Shown here: positions 19,984 to 29,297 of the stretch, one piece after another
Numbering within the stretch: position 1 is the first letter of the stretch
Layout of the letters: each line of letters opens with the position of its first letter
From: Desulfarculaceae bacterium
Lineage (GTDB): Bacteria; Desulfobacterota; Desulfarculia; Desulfarculales; Desulfarculaceae
Assembly: GCA_021737145.1 (NCBI GenBank)
Contig: JAIPEN010000002.1
Coordinates: 248,001-312,000 of the forward strand
Reading direction: 5' to 3'
DNA length: 64,000 bases
The notes under the pieces: model-generated
The model's database searches: none
Told to the model about the DNA's origin: nothing
What the model saw: the letters and a program-made list of their open reading frames with translations, nothing else
Position numbers and translations under genes: made by a program

Positions 19984-21390
19984 CTAACCATTAAAAATCA
20001 TAGTATATGGCCACCCCTGGGGGGTGTCAACGAAACTGAGGCGTAAATACGCGCTCTCAGTGCCTTTTAGGCGGGCGCGCTCGGCCACGGTCCAGGGCGC
20101 GGCCCACCAGGGGCCGTCCGCGTCGGCCAAAACCAGGGTGCGGGCCCGCCACCAGGCCGGGACCTTGTAATCGATGAGAATACGGCTCAGGCGCTTGGAG
20201 CCCGGGGCTCCCAAGGGGTGGAAGCGCTCGCCGGGCAAGGGAGGGCGGAGCTCCAGGGGCCAGCGCACCGCCCCGGCCGGCAGGCAGGCGGTGGGCCCCC
20301 TCCCGGACAGGCCGGGCTTTTCGCCGACCAGCTCCAGGCGCAGGCGCGCCCCCAAGTGGGGCAGGCCCACCGTGGCCGGGCCGTGCAGGGTGATGGCCCC
20401 GCCCGGGGGCGGAGCGGCCCGGTCCAGGCGCAGGCCTTCGGGCTCGCGCCAGGCCATGAACCCGGAGGGCAGGGTCAGCTTGCGCCCCGCCTCCCCGGCC
20501 AACAGCTCCAGGAGCTGCTCCACGTGCAGGGCCAGCAGGCCCTGGGAACTGCCGGTGAGCTCCCGCACCGCGTGGCGCAGCAGGCGGCCCTGGCGGGCCA
20601 AGGGCATTTCGGCCAGGGGCTCGGCCTCCAAGAGCAGGCTGGTGCCCTGGCGGCGCATGATGCGCCTGGCCGCCTGGGTGCACCAGGCCTCCCACAGCTC
20701 TTCCTCGGCCCCGGCCACCCGGGCCAAGCGGGCCAGGGCCTGGGGAGCGCGGGGGTTCACCAACTCCTGGGCCAGGGGCATGAGCCGGTGGCGCACCCGG
20801 TTGCGCAAGATCGACAAATCCTGGTTGCTGGGGTCCTCGCGCCAGGGGTGGTCCTCCTGGCCGAGCCAGGCGCGCAAGGCCTCCCGCCGCAGGCCCAGCA
20901 GGGGACGCCACCAGGGCGGGCTCCAGGGGCGCATGGCCGCCAGCCCGGCCGGGCCGCTGCCCGTGAGCAGGCGCATGAGCACCGTCTCGGCCTGGTCCTC
21001 AAGGGTGTGGCCCAGGGCGATGGCCCCCGCCCCGGCCTCGTCGGCCATGGCCAGCAGGGCCTCGCGCCGCGCCTCCCGGGCCGCCTCCTCCAGGGAGCGG
21101 CCCGCGCGCTCCACCGCCACCCGGCGCAGCAAGCACTTCGCCTCCAGCTCGCCGGCCAGGGCGGCCACAAAGGAGGCGTCGTCGCCGGAGGTGGGGCGCA
21201 GGCCGTGGTCCACGTGGGCCAGCACCAGCCGCCAGCCGTGCTCCGGCGCGGCCAGGGCCAGCAGGCGGGCCAGGGCCACCGAGTCGGCCCCGCCGCTCAC
21301 CGCGGCCAACATGGGGCCGGGGCCGGGCAGGGGCCCGCCCAGGGCCAATTCCGCGAGCTTGACGCGCTCTGGGGGCGGGGATAAGCTCAA
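19984..21390 (-). CDS. tilS: tRNA(Ile)-lysidine synthase TilS
   Basis: The protein (468 aa) has the PP-loop SGGADSVAL followed by HVDHGLR and LEDQAETVLMRL, then the TilS substrate-binding and C-terminal domains. It converts C34 of the CAU anticodon to lysidine so the tRNA reads AUA. An open frame reaches an ATG at 21423, but that codon overlaps the start codon of the divergent MOSC gene and lacks a ribosome site. TTG 21390, preceded by GGAGAGAG, gives a normal-length N-terminus, so I chose it. Confidence 0.9.
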   Translation of the reverse strand: MSLSPPPERVKLAELALGGPLPGPGPMLAAVSGGADSVALARLLALAAPEHGWRLVLAHVDHGLRPTSGDDASFVAALAGELEAKCLLRRVAVERAGRSLEEAAREARREALLAMADEAGAGAIALGHTLEDQAETVLMRLLTGSGPAGLAAMRPWSPPWWRPLLGLRREALRAWLGQEDHPWREDPSNQDLSILRNRVRHRLMPLAQELVNPRAPQALARLARVAGAEEELWEAWCTQAARRIMRRQGTSLLLEAEPLAEMPLARQGRLLRHAVRELTGSSQGLLALHVEQLLELLAGEAGRKLTLPSGFMAWREPEGLRLDRAAPPPGGAITLHGPATVGLPHLGARLRLELVGEKPGLSGRGPTACLPAGAVRWPLELRPPLPGERFHPLGAPGSKRLSRILIDYKVPAWWRARTLVLADADGPWWAAPWTVAERARLKGTESAYLRLSFVDTPQGWPYTMIFNG

Positions 21391-21421
21391 ATCAGGACTC
21401 TCTCCAAAAGGATGGGGCATC

Positions 21422-21862
21422 ATGGATCAGCCCGAGATCGTATCCGTAAACATAAGTTCTACCAAAGGCGTGGTCAAAAAGCCCGTGCCCGAAGGCTGCC
21501 TGGAGCCTGACGTGGGTCTGGTGGGCGACGCTCATTCCGGTCCTTGGCACCGCCAGCTTTCCCTGCTGGCCATGGAGTCCATCGACTTCATGCGCGGCAA
21601 GGGCGCCGAGGTGAACCCTGGCGACTTCGCCGAAAACGTGACCACCAAGGGCATCGAGCTGCACACCCTGCCCGTGGGCACCCGCCTAAAGCTGGGCAAG
21701 GTGGAGGTGGAGGTGACCCAGATCGGCAAGGAGTGTCACGCCGGCTGCGCCATCCGCGAGCTGGTGGGCGACTGCATAATGCCCCGCCAGGGCATCTTCG
21801 TGAAGGTGCTCAACCCGGGCACGGTGCGGGCCGGCGACCCGGTGCGCCGCCTGGACGGGTAG
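21422..21862 (+). CDS. MOSC-domain protein
   Basis: This 146-aa protein matches the stand-alone MOSC (molybdenum cofactor sulfurase C-terminal) family: VGLVGDAHSG, the GDFAENVTTKGI motif and the conserved cysteine in IGKECHAGCAI. MOSC proteins handle sulfur for molybdenum cofactor enzymes; in anaerobes small versions often accompany molybdoenzyme maturation. It is divergent from tilS. The start ATG has AAAAGGA 9 nt upstream. No molybdoenzyme gene is in the window. Confidence 0.88.
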   Translation: MDQPEIVSVNISSTKGVVKKPVPEGCLEPDVGLVGDAHSGPWHRQLSLLAMESIDFMRGKGAEVNPGDFAENVTTKGIELHTLPVGTRLKLGKVEVEVTQIGKECHAGCAIRELVGDCIMPRQGIFVKVLNPGTVRAGDPVRRLDG

Positions 21863-21891
21863 GGGCCTCCGCTTTGGGCCAGGTGCAGGGC

Positions 21892-22272
21892 ATGGGTGGC
21901 AAGCGGTGCACCTATTACACCCGTGGCCGTTGCACCCGCACCGTGAGCCCGGAACAGAGCGCGGCGGTGCGCTGCCATCTGCTGGAGGCCCGCCGCGCGG
22001 TGGGGGCGGCCACCCTGGACCGCCTGGACCGTCTGAAAAAGCTGGCCGACCCGGGTGACCGCGAGGTGGCCCGCCGCCACGTGATCCAGAAAAACCTCAA
22101 CGAGATAACCAAGCTGAGCTGCCCGCGCTACGTGCCCCGGGAGGGCCGGGGCCCGGTCTGCCAGCACCAGCACCTCGTCTCCTGTCTGCTGCTGCTGCCC
22201 CGCTGCACCCAGCGCTGCGAGCATTTCATGGCCCGCCGGGAGTACAAGGCCATAGACCAGGGGGGCACATGA
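21892..22272 (+). CDS. Small eight-cysteine protein of unknown function
   Basis: The 126-aa product has cysteines at 6, 14, 28, 77, 90, 98, 105 and 109, an N-terminal basic patch ([12 protein letters not shown]) and a C-terminal cluster ([14 protein letters not shown]). The layout suggests zinc or iron-sulfur binding, but I do not recognise the family. It lies 29 bp after the MOSC gene, and its stop overlaps the NUDIX start (ATGA), so the reading frame is very likely real. An in-frame GTG at 21883 is an alternative start. Confidence 0.7.
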   Translation: MGGKRCTYYTRGRCTRTVSPEQSAAVRCHLLEARRAVGAATLDRLDRLKKLADPGDREVARRHVIQKNLNEITKLSCPRYVPREGRGPVCQHQHLVSCLLLLPRCTQRCEHFMARREYKAIDQGGT

Positions 22273-22718
22273 GCGCCCAACCCCGCAACCCCTATCCCAC
22301 CGTGGACATCATCATCGAGCTAAACCGGCCCGGTAGGCCCATCGTGCTGGTAAAGCGGGCCAACCCGCCCCATGGCTGGGCCCTGCCCGGCGGCTTCGTG
22401 GACTACGGCGAGAGCCTGGAACAGGCCGCGATGCGCGAGGCGGCCGAGGAAACCGGCCTGGAGGTGGAGCTGGTGGCCCTGCTGGGGGCCTATTCCGACC
22501 CGGAGCGCGATCCCCGGCACCACACCATGTCCGTGGCTTTCGCGGCCCGGGCCACGGGCTCGCCCCAGGGCGGGGACGACGCGGCCGAGGCCAGGGCCTT
22601 TGACCTGGAGAGCCTGCCAGACCTTCTGTGTTTCGACCACGGCCGCATCCTGAACCATTACCGCCGCTGGCGGGCCGGGGAGCGCCCCGGCGCGCCCCCG
22701 CAAAAGGGGAGCGATTAG
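22269..22718 (+). CDS. NUDIX hydrolase
   Basis: This 149-aa protein has a complete NUDIX box: [14 protein letters not shown] then [13 protein letters not shown]. The preceding [10 protein letters not shown] and overall size resemble ADP-ribose pyrophosphatases and related nucleotide-sugar hydrolases. The substrate cannot be read from sequence. It overlaps the eight-Cys gene by 4 bp and abuts the AMMECR1 gene without a gap. Confidence 0.88.
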   Translation: MSAQPRNPYPTVDIIIELNRPGRPIVLVKRANPPHGWALPGGFVDYGESLEQAAMREAAEETGLEVELVALLGAYSDPERDPRHHTMSVAFAARATGSPQGGDDAAEARAFDLESLPDLLCFDHGRILNHYRRWRAGERPGAPPQKGSD

Positions 22719-23282
22719 ATGAGCGACCGCCCACTAAAACCGGAAGAGCAGGAGGCCCTGCTCGCCCTGGCCCGTCAAACCATAGCCAAGCTGGTGGGGG
22801 CTGGCGGCGATCAGACCCCGCCGGCCGATCTGCCCGGCCCGGAGATCGAGCGGGGGGCCTTCGTGACCCTGCACGAGCACGGTCAACTGCGCGGCTGCAT
22901 CGGCAACTTCGTGGGCCAGGGCCCCCTGAGCCAAACCATCGAGGAGATGGCCGTGGCCGCGGCCAGCCAGGACCCCCGCTTCCCGCCGCTGGGGCGCGGA
23001 GAGCTGGATCAGGTTGATCTGGAGATAAGCGTGCTGAGCCCGCTCAAGCCCATCGAGGACGTGAGCGAGATACAGGTGGGCACCCACGGCATCTACATCA
23101 TCAGCCCCCGGGGACGCGGGGTGCTCTTGCCCCAGGTGGCCACGGAGTACGGCTGGGACCGCGAGACCTTTTTGGATCAGACCTGCGTGAAGGCGGGCCT
23201 GGCCCCGGGGTGCTGGCGCGACCCCAACACCCAGATCCTCATTTTCTCGGCCCAGATTTTCGCGGAAAAGGAGGGCGTTTAG
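22719..23282 (+). CDS. AMMECR1-domain protein (AmmeMemoRadiSam protein A)
   Basis: This 187-aa protein has the AMMECR1 core RGAFVTLHEHGQLRGCIGNF, with the conserved LRGCIG motif, and the RGVLLPQVATEYGWD motif near the end. In many anaerobes it occurs with MEMO1 and radical-SAM partners (the AmmeMemoRadiSam system); those partners are not seen here. Function is unproven. The stop codon overlaps the coaD stop on the other strand by 4 bp, so the genes converge. Confidence 0.88.
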   Translation: MSDRPLKPEEQEALLALARQTIAKLVGAGGDQTPPADLPGPEIERGAFVTLHEHGQLRGCIGNFVGQGPLSQTIEEMAVAAASQDPRFPPLGRGELDQVDLEISVLSPLKPIEDVSEIQVGTHGIYIISPRGRGVLLPQVATEYGWDRETFLDQTCVKAGLAPGCWRDPNTQILIFSAQIFAEKEGV

Positions 23283-23788
23283 CCCTTTTTCTCGGCCGCG
23301 GCCTTGCGGTTGGCCTCGAACTTTTCCTTGAGGCGGCGGGCCACGCTGGCCGGGGCCAGTCCGTTGATGTCCCCGCCCAGTTCGGCGGCCTCCTTGATGA
23401 TGGTGGAGCTGACGTAGAACCACTTGTAGTCGGTCATCAGAAACACCGACTGCACCGCGCGCGAAAGCTTGCGGTTCATCAGAGCCATCTGGAACTCGTA
23501 TTCGAAATCGCTCAGGGCCCGGATGCCCCGCAGGATCACGTTGCTGCCCTGGTTGATCACGTAGTCCACCAGCAGCCCGTCAAAGGTGTCCACCGAGGCG
23601 CCGGGGATGTCCTTGATGACCTCCTCGATCATGTCCAGGCGCTCGGGGATGGGGAACAGGCCCTGCTTCTCGGGGTTGACCGCCACCGCCACAATCACCC
23701 GGTCGAATATTTCCAGCCCGCGCCGCAGGATGGAGATATGGCCGTTGGTGATGGGATCAAAGGAACCGGGGTAAATGGCGGTTTTCAT
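23279..23788 (-). CDS. coaD: Phosphopantetheine adenylyltransferase
   Basis: This 169-aa enzyme opens TAIYPGSFDPITNGH, the phosphate-binding motif, and has ISSTxIKE-like VSSTIIKEAA near the end. It makes dephospho-CoA from 4'-phosphopantetheine. I chose ATG 23788 because GAGAGAGG lies 6 nt upstream and the family starts here; a further ATG at 23809 overlaps the rsmD stop. The tail (KKG) is slightly lysine-rich. Confidence 0.95.
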   Translation of the reverse strand: MKTAIYPGSFDPITNGHISILRRGLEIFDRVIVAVAVNPEKQGLFPIPERLDMIEEVIKDIPGASVDTFDGLLVDYVINQGSNVILRGIRALSDFEYEFQMALMNRKLSRAVQSVFLMTDYKWFYVSSTIIKEAAELGGDINGLAPASVARRLKEKFEANRKAAAEKKG

Positions 23789-23805
23789 GCTCAACCTCTC
23801 TCGGA

Positions 23806-24357
23806 TCATTCCCGCGGGGTAAAAAAACTGAGTTCGCTCTGCCCGTAACGGCGGAGGTCGCTGGCCCGCAGGCCGGACGGAGCCTCCGGGCGCTCCTGGG
23901 GGGCGTGTTCCACGATCAAGCGGCCCCGAGGGGCCAAAAGCTTCCTCTCGGCCACCAGGGCCAGCAGCTTGGCCACCTGCCCCCGGTTGTAGGGCGGGTC
24001 GGCCAACACCAAGTCAAAGGGGCCTTGCGCCTCCAGGGCCGGAGCCGCGGCGGCCAGGCTCTTGGTGAGCACCCGGCCCCGCTCGGCGAGGTCCAGGGCC
24101 TCCAGGTTGGCCCGGAGCAGCCGGGCCACGGCCGTGCTCTTTTCCACGAACAGGCAAGCGGCCGCGCCCCGGCTCAGGGCCTCCAGGCCCAGGGCCCCGG
24201 AGCCGGCGAAAAAATCGGCCACCCGGGCTTGGTCCACCGCCGGGCCCAGGATGTTGAAAAGGGCCTGGCGCATTTTGGCGGCGGTGGGCCGGGTCCCCAG
24301 CCCCGGGGGGGCCTTTATGACCCGGCCCCGCAGCTCGCCGCCGGTGATCTTCAGCAA
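23806..24357 (-). CDS. rsmD: 16S rRNA guanine-966 N2-methyltransferase
   Basis: This 183-aa SAM-dependent methyltransferase has the family opening ITGGELRGRVIKAP, DFFAGSGALGLEALSRGA as the SAM loop and the catalytic LADPPYN. RsmD and CoaD genes are neighbours in very many bacteria, as here. It lies 14 bp downstream of asd. Confidence 0.95.
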   Translation of the reverse strand: MLKITGGELRGRVIKAPPGLGTRPTAAKMRQALFNILGPAVDQARVADFFAGSGALGLEALSRGAAACLFVEKSTAVARLLRANLEALDLAERGRVLTKSLAAAAPALEAQGPFDLVLADPPYNRGQVAKLLALVAERKLLAPRGRLIVEHAPQERPEAPSGLRASDLRRYGQSELSFFTPRE

Positions 24358-24371
24358 GCTCCGTCCGCCGC

Positions 24372-25391
<1,020 letters not shown>

Positions 25392-25460
25392 GACGTTTCG
25401 TTGCCTCTCTGTTCCAAGGGTTCAGAGGCCTTTCCGGCTTCTGCCGGCGGCCACGGCTCT

Positions 25461-25489
25461 TATTTAGCCGGGGATGGGAGTTATTGCAA
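25461..25489 (-). promoter_or_regulatory. Promoter for asd-rsmD-coaD
   Basis: On the minus strand -35 TTGCAA (25484-25489) and -10 TAAATA (25461-25466) are 17 bp apart, about 70 bp before the asd ATG. It lies just outside the inverted-repeat element that begins at 25527. Confidence 0.45.
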
Positions 25490-25526
25490 ACTCTTTGTGG
25501 AGGAATATTGGAGGGACCAGGCTCAG

Positions 25527-25874
25527 CCTGAAGATTTCACGAGGGCCGTGCGTCCGTCCGCGCCAGCCACCGGCATACGGTGTTGCCGGCTGCGCTCGGT
25601 TCTAAAGGTAGCTTTGGCTACGCCCGCGGCCCTCGCTTGCCAGCGTGCCGCTGGCGGCAAAGCGGGTCGACAAGTAATTTGCCGCCACCAGCGTCTAGAG
25701 CTCCCAGTGAAGTCCCTTGGCAGCCCAAGCCTTGGGCCGCCTTGTCTGCCGGCGGCTGGCTGTGCCGGGCCTGGGTGCATACCGCGCCTTGACGGCGCGG
25801 GCGCATTTTTTACACGGATCCAAAGAATGCTGATTAAATGCCGAGCGCCACCCAGCCATCATGAAATATCCAGG
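25527..25874. mobile_element. 348-bp MITE-like element between leuD and asd
   Basis: The ends are imperfect terminal inverted repeats: CCTGAAGATTTCACGA (25527-25542) and TCATGAAATATCCAGG (25859-25874), matching at 13 of 16 positions. They are flanked by the direct repeat CTCAG (25522-25526 and 25875-25879), a possible 5-bp target-site duplication. The interior has several hairpins (for example GCCAGCG/CGCTGGC) and no convincing gene. Its ends match those of the 126-bp element at mpl. The right-hand CTCAG contains the leuD stop codon, so insertion would have been at the very end of leuD. This layout fits a non-autonomous transposable element; no transposase is nearby. Confidence 0.6.
25778..25811 (+). 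terminator. Terminator-like hairpin inside the repeat element
   Basis: CCGCGCC (25782-25788), a TTGAC loop and GGCGCGG (25794-25800) are followed at 25806 by six T residues. It is oriented for the plus strand, although both flanking genes are on the minus strand. It either terminates an unannotated plus-strand transcript from the element or is coincidental. Confidence 0.45.
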
Positions 25875-25875
25875 C

Positions 25876-26370
25876 TCAGTGCCCGGTGATCTGTTTTCGC
25901 ACTTTTTTGATCAAACCGCCGGCGCTGACCATCTCGGCCAGGTAGGGGTCCACCGCCTCGGCCTGGAAAGAGCTCTCCTGGTCCAGGTCTTGGATGGCCC
26001 CGGAAAACAGGTCCAAACGCAGCCGGTCGCCGTCGTGCACCAGGCTGGCGGCCTCGGGGCAGGCGAACACCGGCAGGCCCAGGTTGAAGGCGTTGCGGTA
26101 GAACATGCGCGAAAAGCTGTGGGCGATCACCGCCCCCACCCCGGCGGTCTTGATGGCCATGGGGGCCTGCTCCCGCGAGGAGCCGCAGCCGAAGTTGCGC
26201 CCGGCCACGATGAAGTCGCCGAAGCCGAGCTGCTCGGCGAACTCGGGCCTTAGGTCGGCCAGCACCACCCCGGCCCAGGAGCGGGGGTTGCGCTGGTTCA
26301 AGTAGCGGGCCGGGACGATGGCGTCGGAGGAGATGTGGTCTCCAAAGACCCAGGCGCGACCGGAAATCAT
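25876..26370 (-). CDS. leuD: 3-isopropylmalate dehydratase small subunit
   Basis: This 164-aa swivel-domain subunit has the family motifs FGDHISSDAI and GRNFGCGSSREQAP. With LeuC it isomerises 2-isopropylmalate to 3-isopropylmalate in leucine synthesis. The short length matches the archaeal/Desulfobacterota type, which is close to homoaconitase. The ATG overlaps the leuC stop (ATGA). The stop codon sits in the direct repeat at the edge of the inverted-repeat element. Confidence 0.93.
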   Translation of the reverse strand: MISGRAWVFGDHISSDAIVPARYLNQRNPRSWAGVVLADLRPEFAEQLGFGDFIVAGRNFGCGSSREQAPMAIKTAGVGAVIAHSFSRMFYRNAFNLGLPVFACPEAASLVHDGDRLRLDLFSGAIQDLDQESSFQAEAVDPYLAEMVSAGGLIKKVRKQITGH

Positions 26371-27638
26371 GAGACCACCTCCGTGGGCGAGGCCAGCCGG
26401 CCCAGGATTGCGCTGGCCGCGGCCACCGCCGGGCCGGCCAGGTAAATACGGCTGCCCGGGTGGCCCATGCGCCCCCGGTAGTTGCGGTTGGCCGTGGCCA
26501 CGGCCACCTCGCCCGGGGCCAGCACGCCCAGGTGCCCCCCGGCGCAGGGCCCGCAGGAAGGCGGCCCCACCATGCCCCCGGCGGCCACGAAGGTCTCGGT
26601 GAGGCCCTCGCGCAAGGCGGCCAGGGCCAGCGCCGGGGTGGCCGGGATGACCATGAGGCGCACCCGGGGGTGCACCGTGCGGCCCTCGAGAACCTTGGCC
26701 GCCACGCGCAGGTCTTCCAAACGGGCGGCGGCGCAGGAGCCGATGAACACCTGGTTCACCGGCTCGTAGCCCGCGCTGTGGGCCGGGGCCACGTCGTGGG
26801 GCAAATGGGGGCGCGCGGCCAGGGGCTCCAGGCCGCTCACGTCCAGTTCGATGGTCCGGCTGTAGGCCGCCTCCGGGTCCGGGGCCACCGAATGCCAGGA
26901 GCGCTTGGCCTTGCCGGCCAGATAGTCGGTGGTGGCCTGGTCCACCGGGAACAGGGCCGCCTTGGCCCCGCTCTCCACCATGAGGTTGCTGATGGTTTGG
27001 CGGGCCTCCATGGACAGGGCCTCCACCAGGGGGCCGTGGAACTCCAGGCTCTGGTAGTGGGCCCCTTCCGGGCCCAGCGTATTCAAAAGGGCCAGGGCGA
27101 TGTCCATGCCCCCCACCCAGGGGCCCAACTCGCCGCTGAGCTGAACCCGGATGGTTTCGGGAACCTTGAACCAGGTGCGGCCGGTGACCAGGGCCGCGGC
27201 CAGGTCGGTGGCCCCCACCCCGGTGGCAAAGGCCCCCAGGGCGCCGTAGGTCAGGGCCCGGCTGTCCCCGCCGATGATCAGCTCGCCGGGCAGGGTCAGG
27301 CCCTGCTCGGCCAACAGGACATGGGCCACGCCCGAGCGGCCGCCCTCGAAGCGGTGCTCCAGGCGCTGGGACGAGGCGAACTCGCTCATCTCGTTGACGA
27401 TGAGCGCGCTGGCCACGTCCTTGTTGGGGGTGAAGTGGTCGGCCACCAACACCACCCGGGCCGGGTCGAAGACCCGCTCCCCGCCCGCTTCCTTGAAGCC
27501 GCGGATCATCATGGGGGCGCTTACGTCGTTGGCCAGCACCATGTCCACCGCGGCCTCCACGATGGCGCCGGGCTCCACCGATGGGAGCCCGGCGCGGGAG
27601 GACAATATTTTCTGGCTCATGGTCTGGGGTTGGCTCAA
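26367..27638 (-). CDS. leuC: 3-isopropylmalate dehydratase large subunit
   Basis: This 423-aa aconitase-family protein has iron-sulfur cysteines in IGSCAAARLEDL and PPSCGPCAGGH. It partners with LeuD. The family also includes homoaconitase, but the adjoining leuA argues for leucine synthesis. The start is TTG 27638: GGAGG lies 9 nt before it, whereas the next in-frame ATG (27620) is too far from any ribosome site. The TTG overlaps the leuA stop (TTGA). Confidence 0.93.
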   Translation of the reverse strand: MSQPQTMSQKILSSRAGLPSVEPGAIVEAAVDMVLANDVSAPMMIRGFKEAGGERVFDPARVVLVADHFTPNKDVASALIVNEMSEFASSQRLEHRFEGGRSGVAHVLLAEQGLTLPGELIIGGDSRALTYGALGAFATGVGATDLAAALVTGRTWFKVPETIRVQLSGELGPWVGGMDIALALLNTLGPEGAHYQSLEFHGPLVEALSMEARQTISNLMVESGAKAALFPVDQATTDYLAGKAKRSWHSVAPDPEAAYSRTIELDVSGLEPLAARPHLPHDVAPAHSAGYEPVNQVFIGSCAAARLEDLRVAAKVLEGRTVHPRVRLMVIPATPALALAALREGLTETFVAAGGMVGPPSCGPCAGGHLGVLAPGEVAVATANRNYRGRMGHPGSRIYLAGPAVAAASAILGRLASPTEVVS

Positions 27639-29185
27639 AGGGTTCGTTCCTCCGTTTTAAGCACCGGGGCGTGAGTCTTCAGGTACTCCAGGCGGTTCAG
27701 GCCGTTGATAAAGGCCTTGGCCGCGGCCACCAGAATGTCGGGGTCCGAACCCTTGCCCAGCACCACGTGTCCATCTTCGCCTAATCGTACCGTCACTTCG
27801 CCCTGGGCGTCCAGTCCTCCGGTGATGGCGCTGATGGTGAACCTGAGCAGCTCGGCGCTGGAGCCGGTGATCTTGCCGATGGTGTTGTAGACCGCGTCCA
27901 CCGGACCCGAGCCGGAGCCGAACTCCTGCTTGAGCTCCTCGCAGTCGTACAGGCGCACCGTGGCCGTGGGAACCGTGACCGTGCCGCTGACGATATTCAT
28001 GTAATCCAGGCGCCAGCGCAGGGGGATGCGCAGGATCTCGTCGGCGATGAGCGCCTCCAGGTCCTCGTTGAAGATGTCCTTCTTCTTGTCGGCCAGGCGC
28101 TTGAGGGCCTCGAAGAGCTTTTCGAAGCTGGCGTCGGAAAGCTTGTAGCCCATCTCCTTGAGGCGGGCGCCCAGGGCGGCCCGGCCCGAGTGCTTGCCCA
28201 GCACCAGGGAGTTCTGGCTCAGGCCCACCTCTTCGGGGGTCATGATCTCGTAGGTCAGGGGCTGGTTGAGCACCCCGGCCACGTGGATGCCCGCCTCGTG
28301 GGCGAATGCGTTGGCCCCCACGATGGCCTTGTTGGGCTGCACCACCACGCCGGTGATCATGGACACCAGGCGGCTGGCCGTATGAATCTCCTTGCGGTTG
28401 ATCTGGGTGGTCAGGCCCAGGTCGGCCTCGCGGGTGGCCAGCACCATGATCACCTCCTCCAGGGAGGCGTTGCCCGCCCGCTCGCCGATGCCGTTGATGC
28501 AGCCCTCCACCTGGCGAGCCCCGGCGCTCACCCCGGCCAGGGAGTTGGCCACGGCCAGGCCCAGGTCGTCGTGACAGTGCACGCTGGTGGTCACGTCCTT
28601 GAGGCCGGGCACCTTTTCGTAGAGGAAGTTGAAGCGCTGGATGTAATCCTGGGGCATGGTGTAGCCCACGGTGTCCGGGATGTTGATGGTGGTGGCCCCG
28701 GCGTCCAGGGCGGTCTGCACCGCCACGGCCAGGAACTCGGGATCGGTGCGGGTGGCGTCCTCGGCGCTGAACTCCACGTCGTCGCAGAAGCTCTTGGCCA
28801 GGGTCACCCCGGAGGTGATCTCCTTGAGCACCTCTTCGCGGCTCAGGCGCAGCTTGTGTTCCAGGTGGATGTCGCTGGTGGCGATGAACACGTGGATGCG
28901 CTTTTTCTCGGCCGCCTTTACCGCGTCCCAGCAGGCGCGGATGTCGGCCTCCCAGGTGCGGGCCAGGCCGCAGATGACCGGGCCTTGCACGTTTTGGGCG
29001 ATTAGGCTGACCGCCTCGAAGTCGCCGGGGCTGGAAGCGGGGAAGCCCACCTCCATTACGTCCACGTTAAGCTGGGCCAGCTTTTGGGCCAGGCGGAGCT
29101 TTTCCTCGTGGTTCATGGAGGCGCCGGGCGACTGCTCGCCGTCGCGCAGGGTGGTGTCGAAAATCTTTACGTGGTTGCTGGACAT
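27635..29185 (-). CDS. leuA: 2-isopropylmalate synthase
   Basis: The 516-aa enzyme has the DRE-TIM opening FDTTLRDGEQSPGASM, the HCHDDLG and NGIGERAGN motifs and a C-terminal LeuA regulatory domain (after about residue 370), the site of leucine feedback in the family. It condenses acetyl-CoA with 2-ketoisovalerate. Start ATG 29185 has GGGAGA 9 nt upstream; an open frame 20 codons longer is unlikely. leuA-leuC-leuD form an overlapping operon. Confidence 0.96.
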   Translation of the reverse strand: MSSNHVKIFDTTLRDGEQSPGASMNHEEKLRLAQKLAQLNVDVMEVGFPASSPGDFEAVSLIAQNVQGPVICGLARTWEADIRACWDAVKAAEKKRIHVFIATSDIHLEHKLRLSREEVLKEITSGVTLAKSFCDDVEFSAEDATRTDPEFLAVAVQTALDAGATTINIPDTVGYTMPQDYIQRFNFLYEKVPGLKDVTTSVHCHDDLGLAVANSLAGVSAGARQVEGCINGIGERAGNASLEEVIMVLATREADLGLTTQINRKEIHTASRLVSMITGVVVQPNKAIVGANAFAHEAGIHVAGVLNQPLTYEIMTPEEVGLSQNSLVLGKHSGRAALGARLKEMGYKLSDASFEKLFEALKRLADKKKDIFNEDLEALIADEILRIPLRWRLDYMNIVSGTVTVPTATVRLYDCEELKQEFGSGSGPVDAVYNTIGKITGSSAELLRFTISAITGGLDAQGEVTVRLGEDGHVVLGKGSDPDILVAAAKAFINGLNRLEYLKTHAPVLKTEERTL

Positions 29186-29297
29186 GGCTTCAATTCTCCC
29201 TAATCGTATCGATGACAAACCAAACGACTCCCCACCGGGACACATCGCCTGGGAATCTACTGGTTAGCGGGATATGTCGGAGGGGTGCGGCTAGACT

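Noticed and set aside
25602..25617. 16-bp identity CTAAAGGTAGCTTTGG with the complement at 50532-50547
   Set aside because: One exact 16-mer match is about what chance gives when a 64-kb window is compared with itself on both strands.
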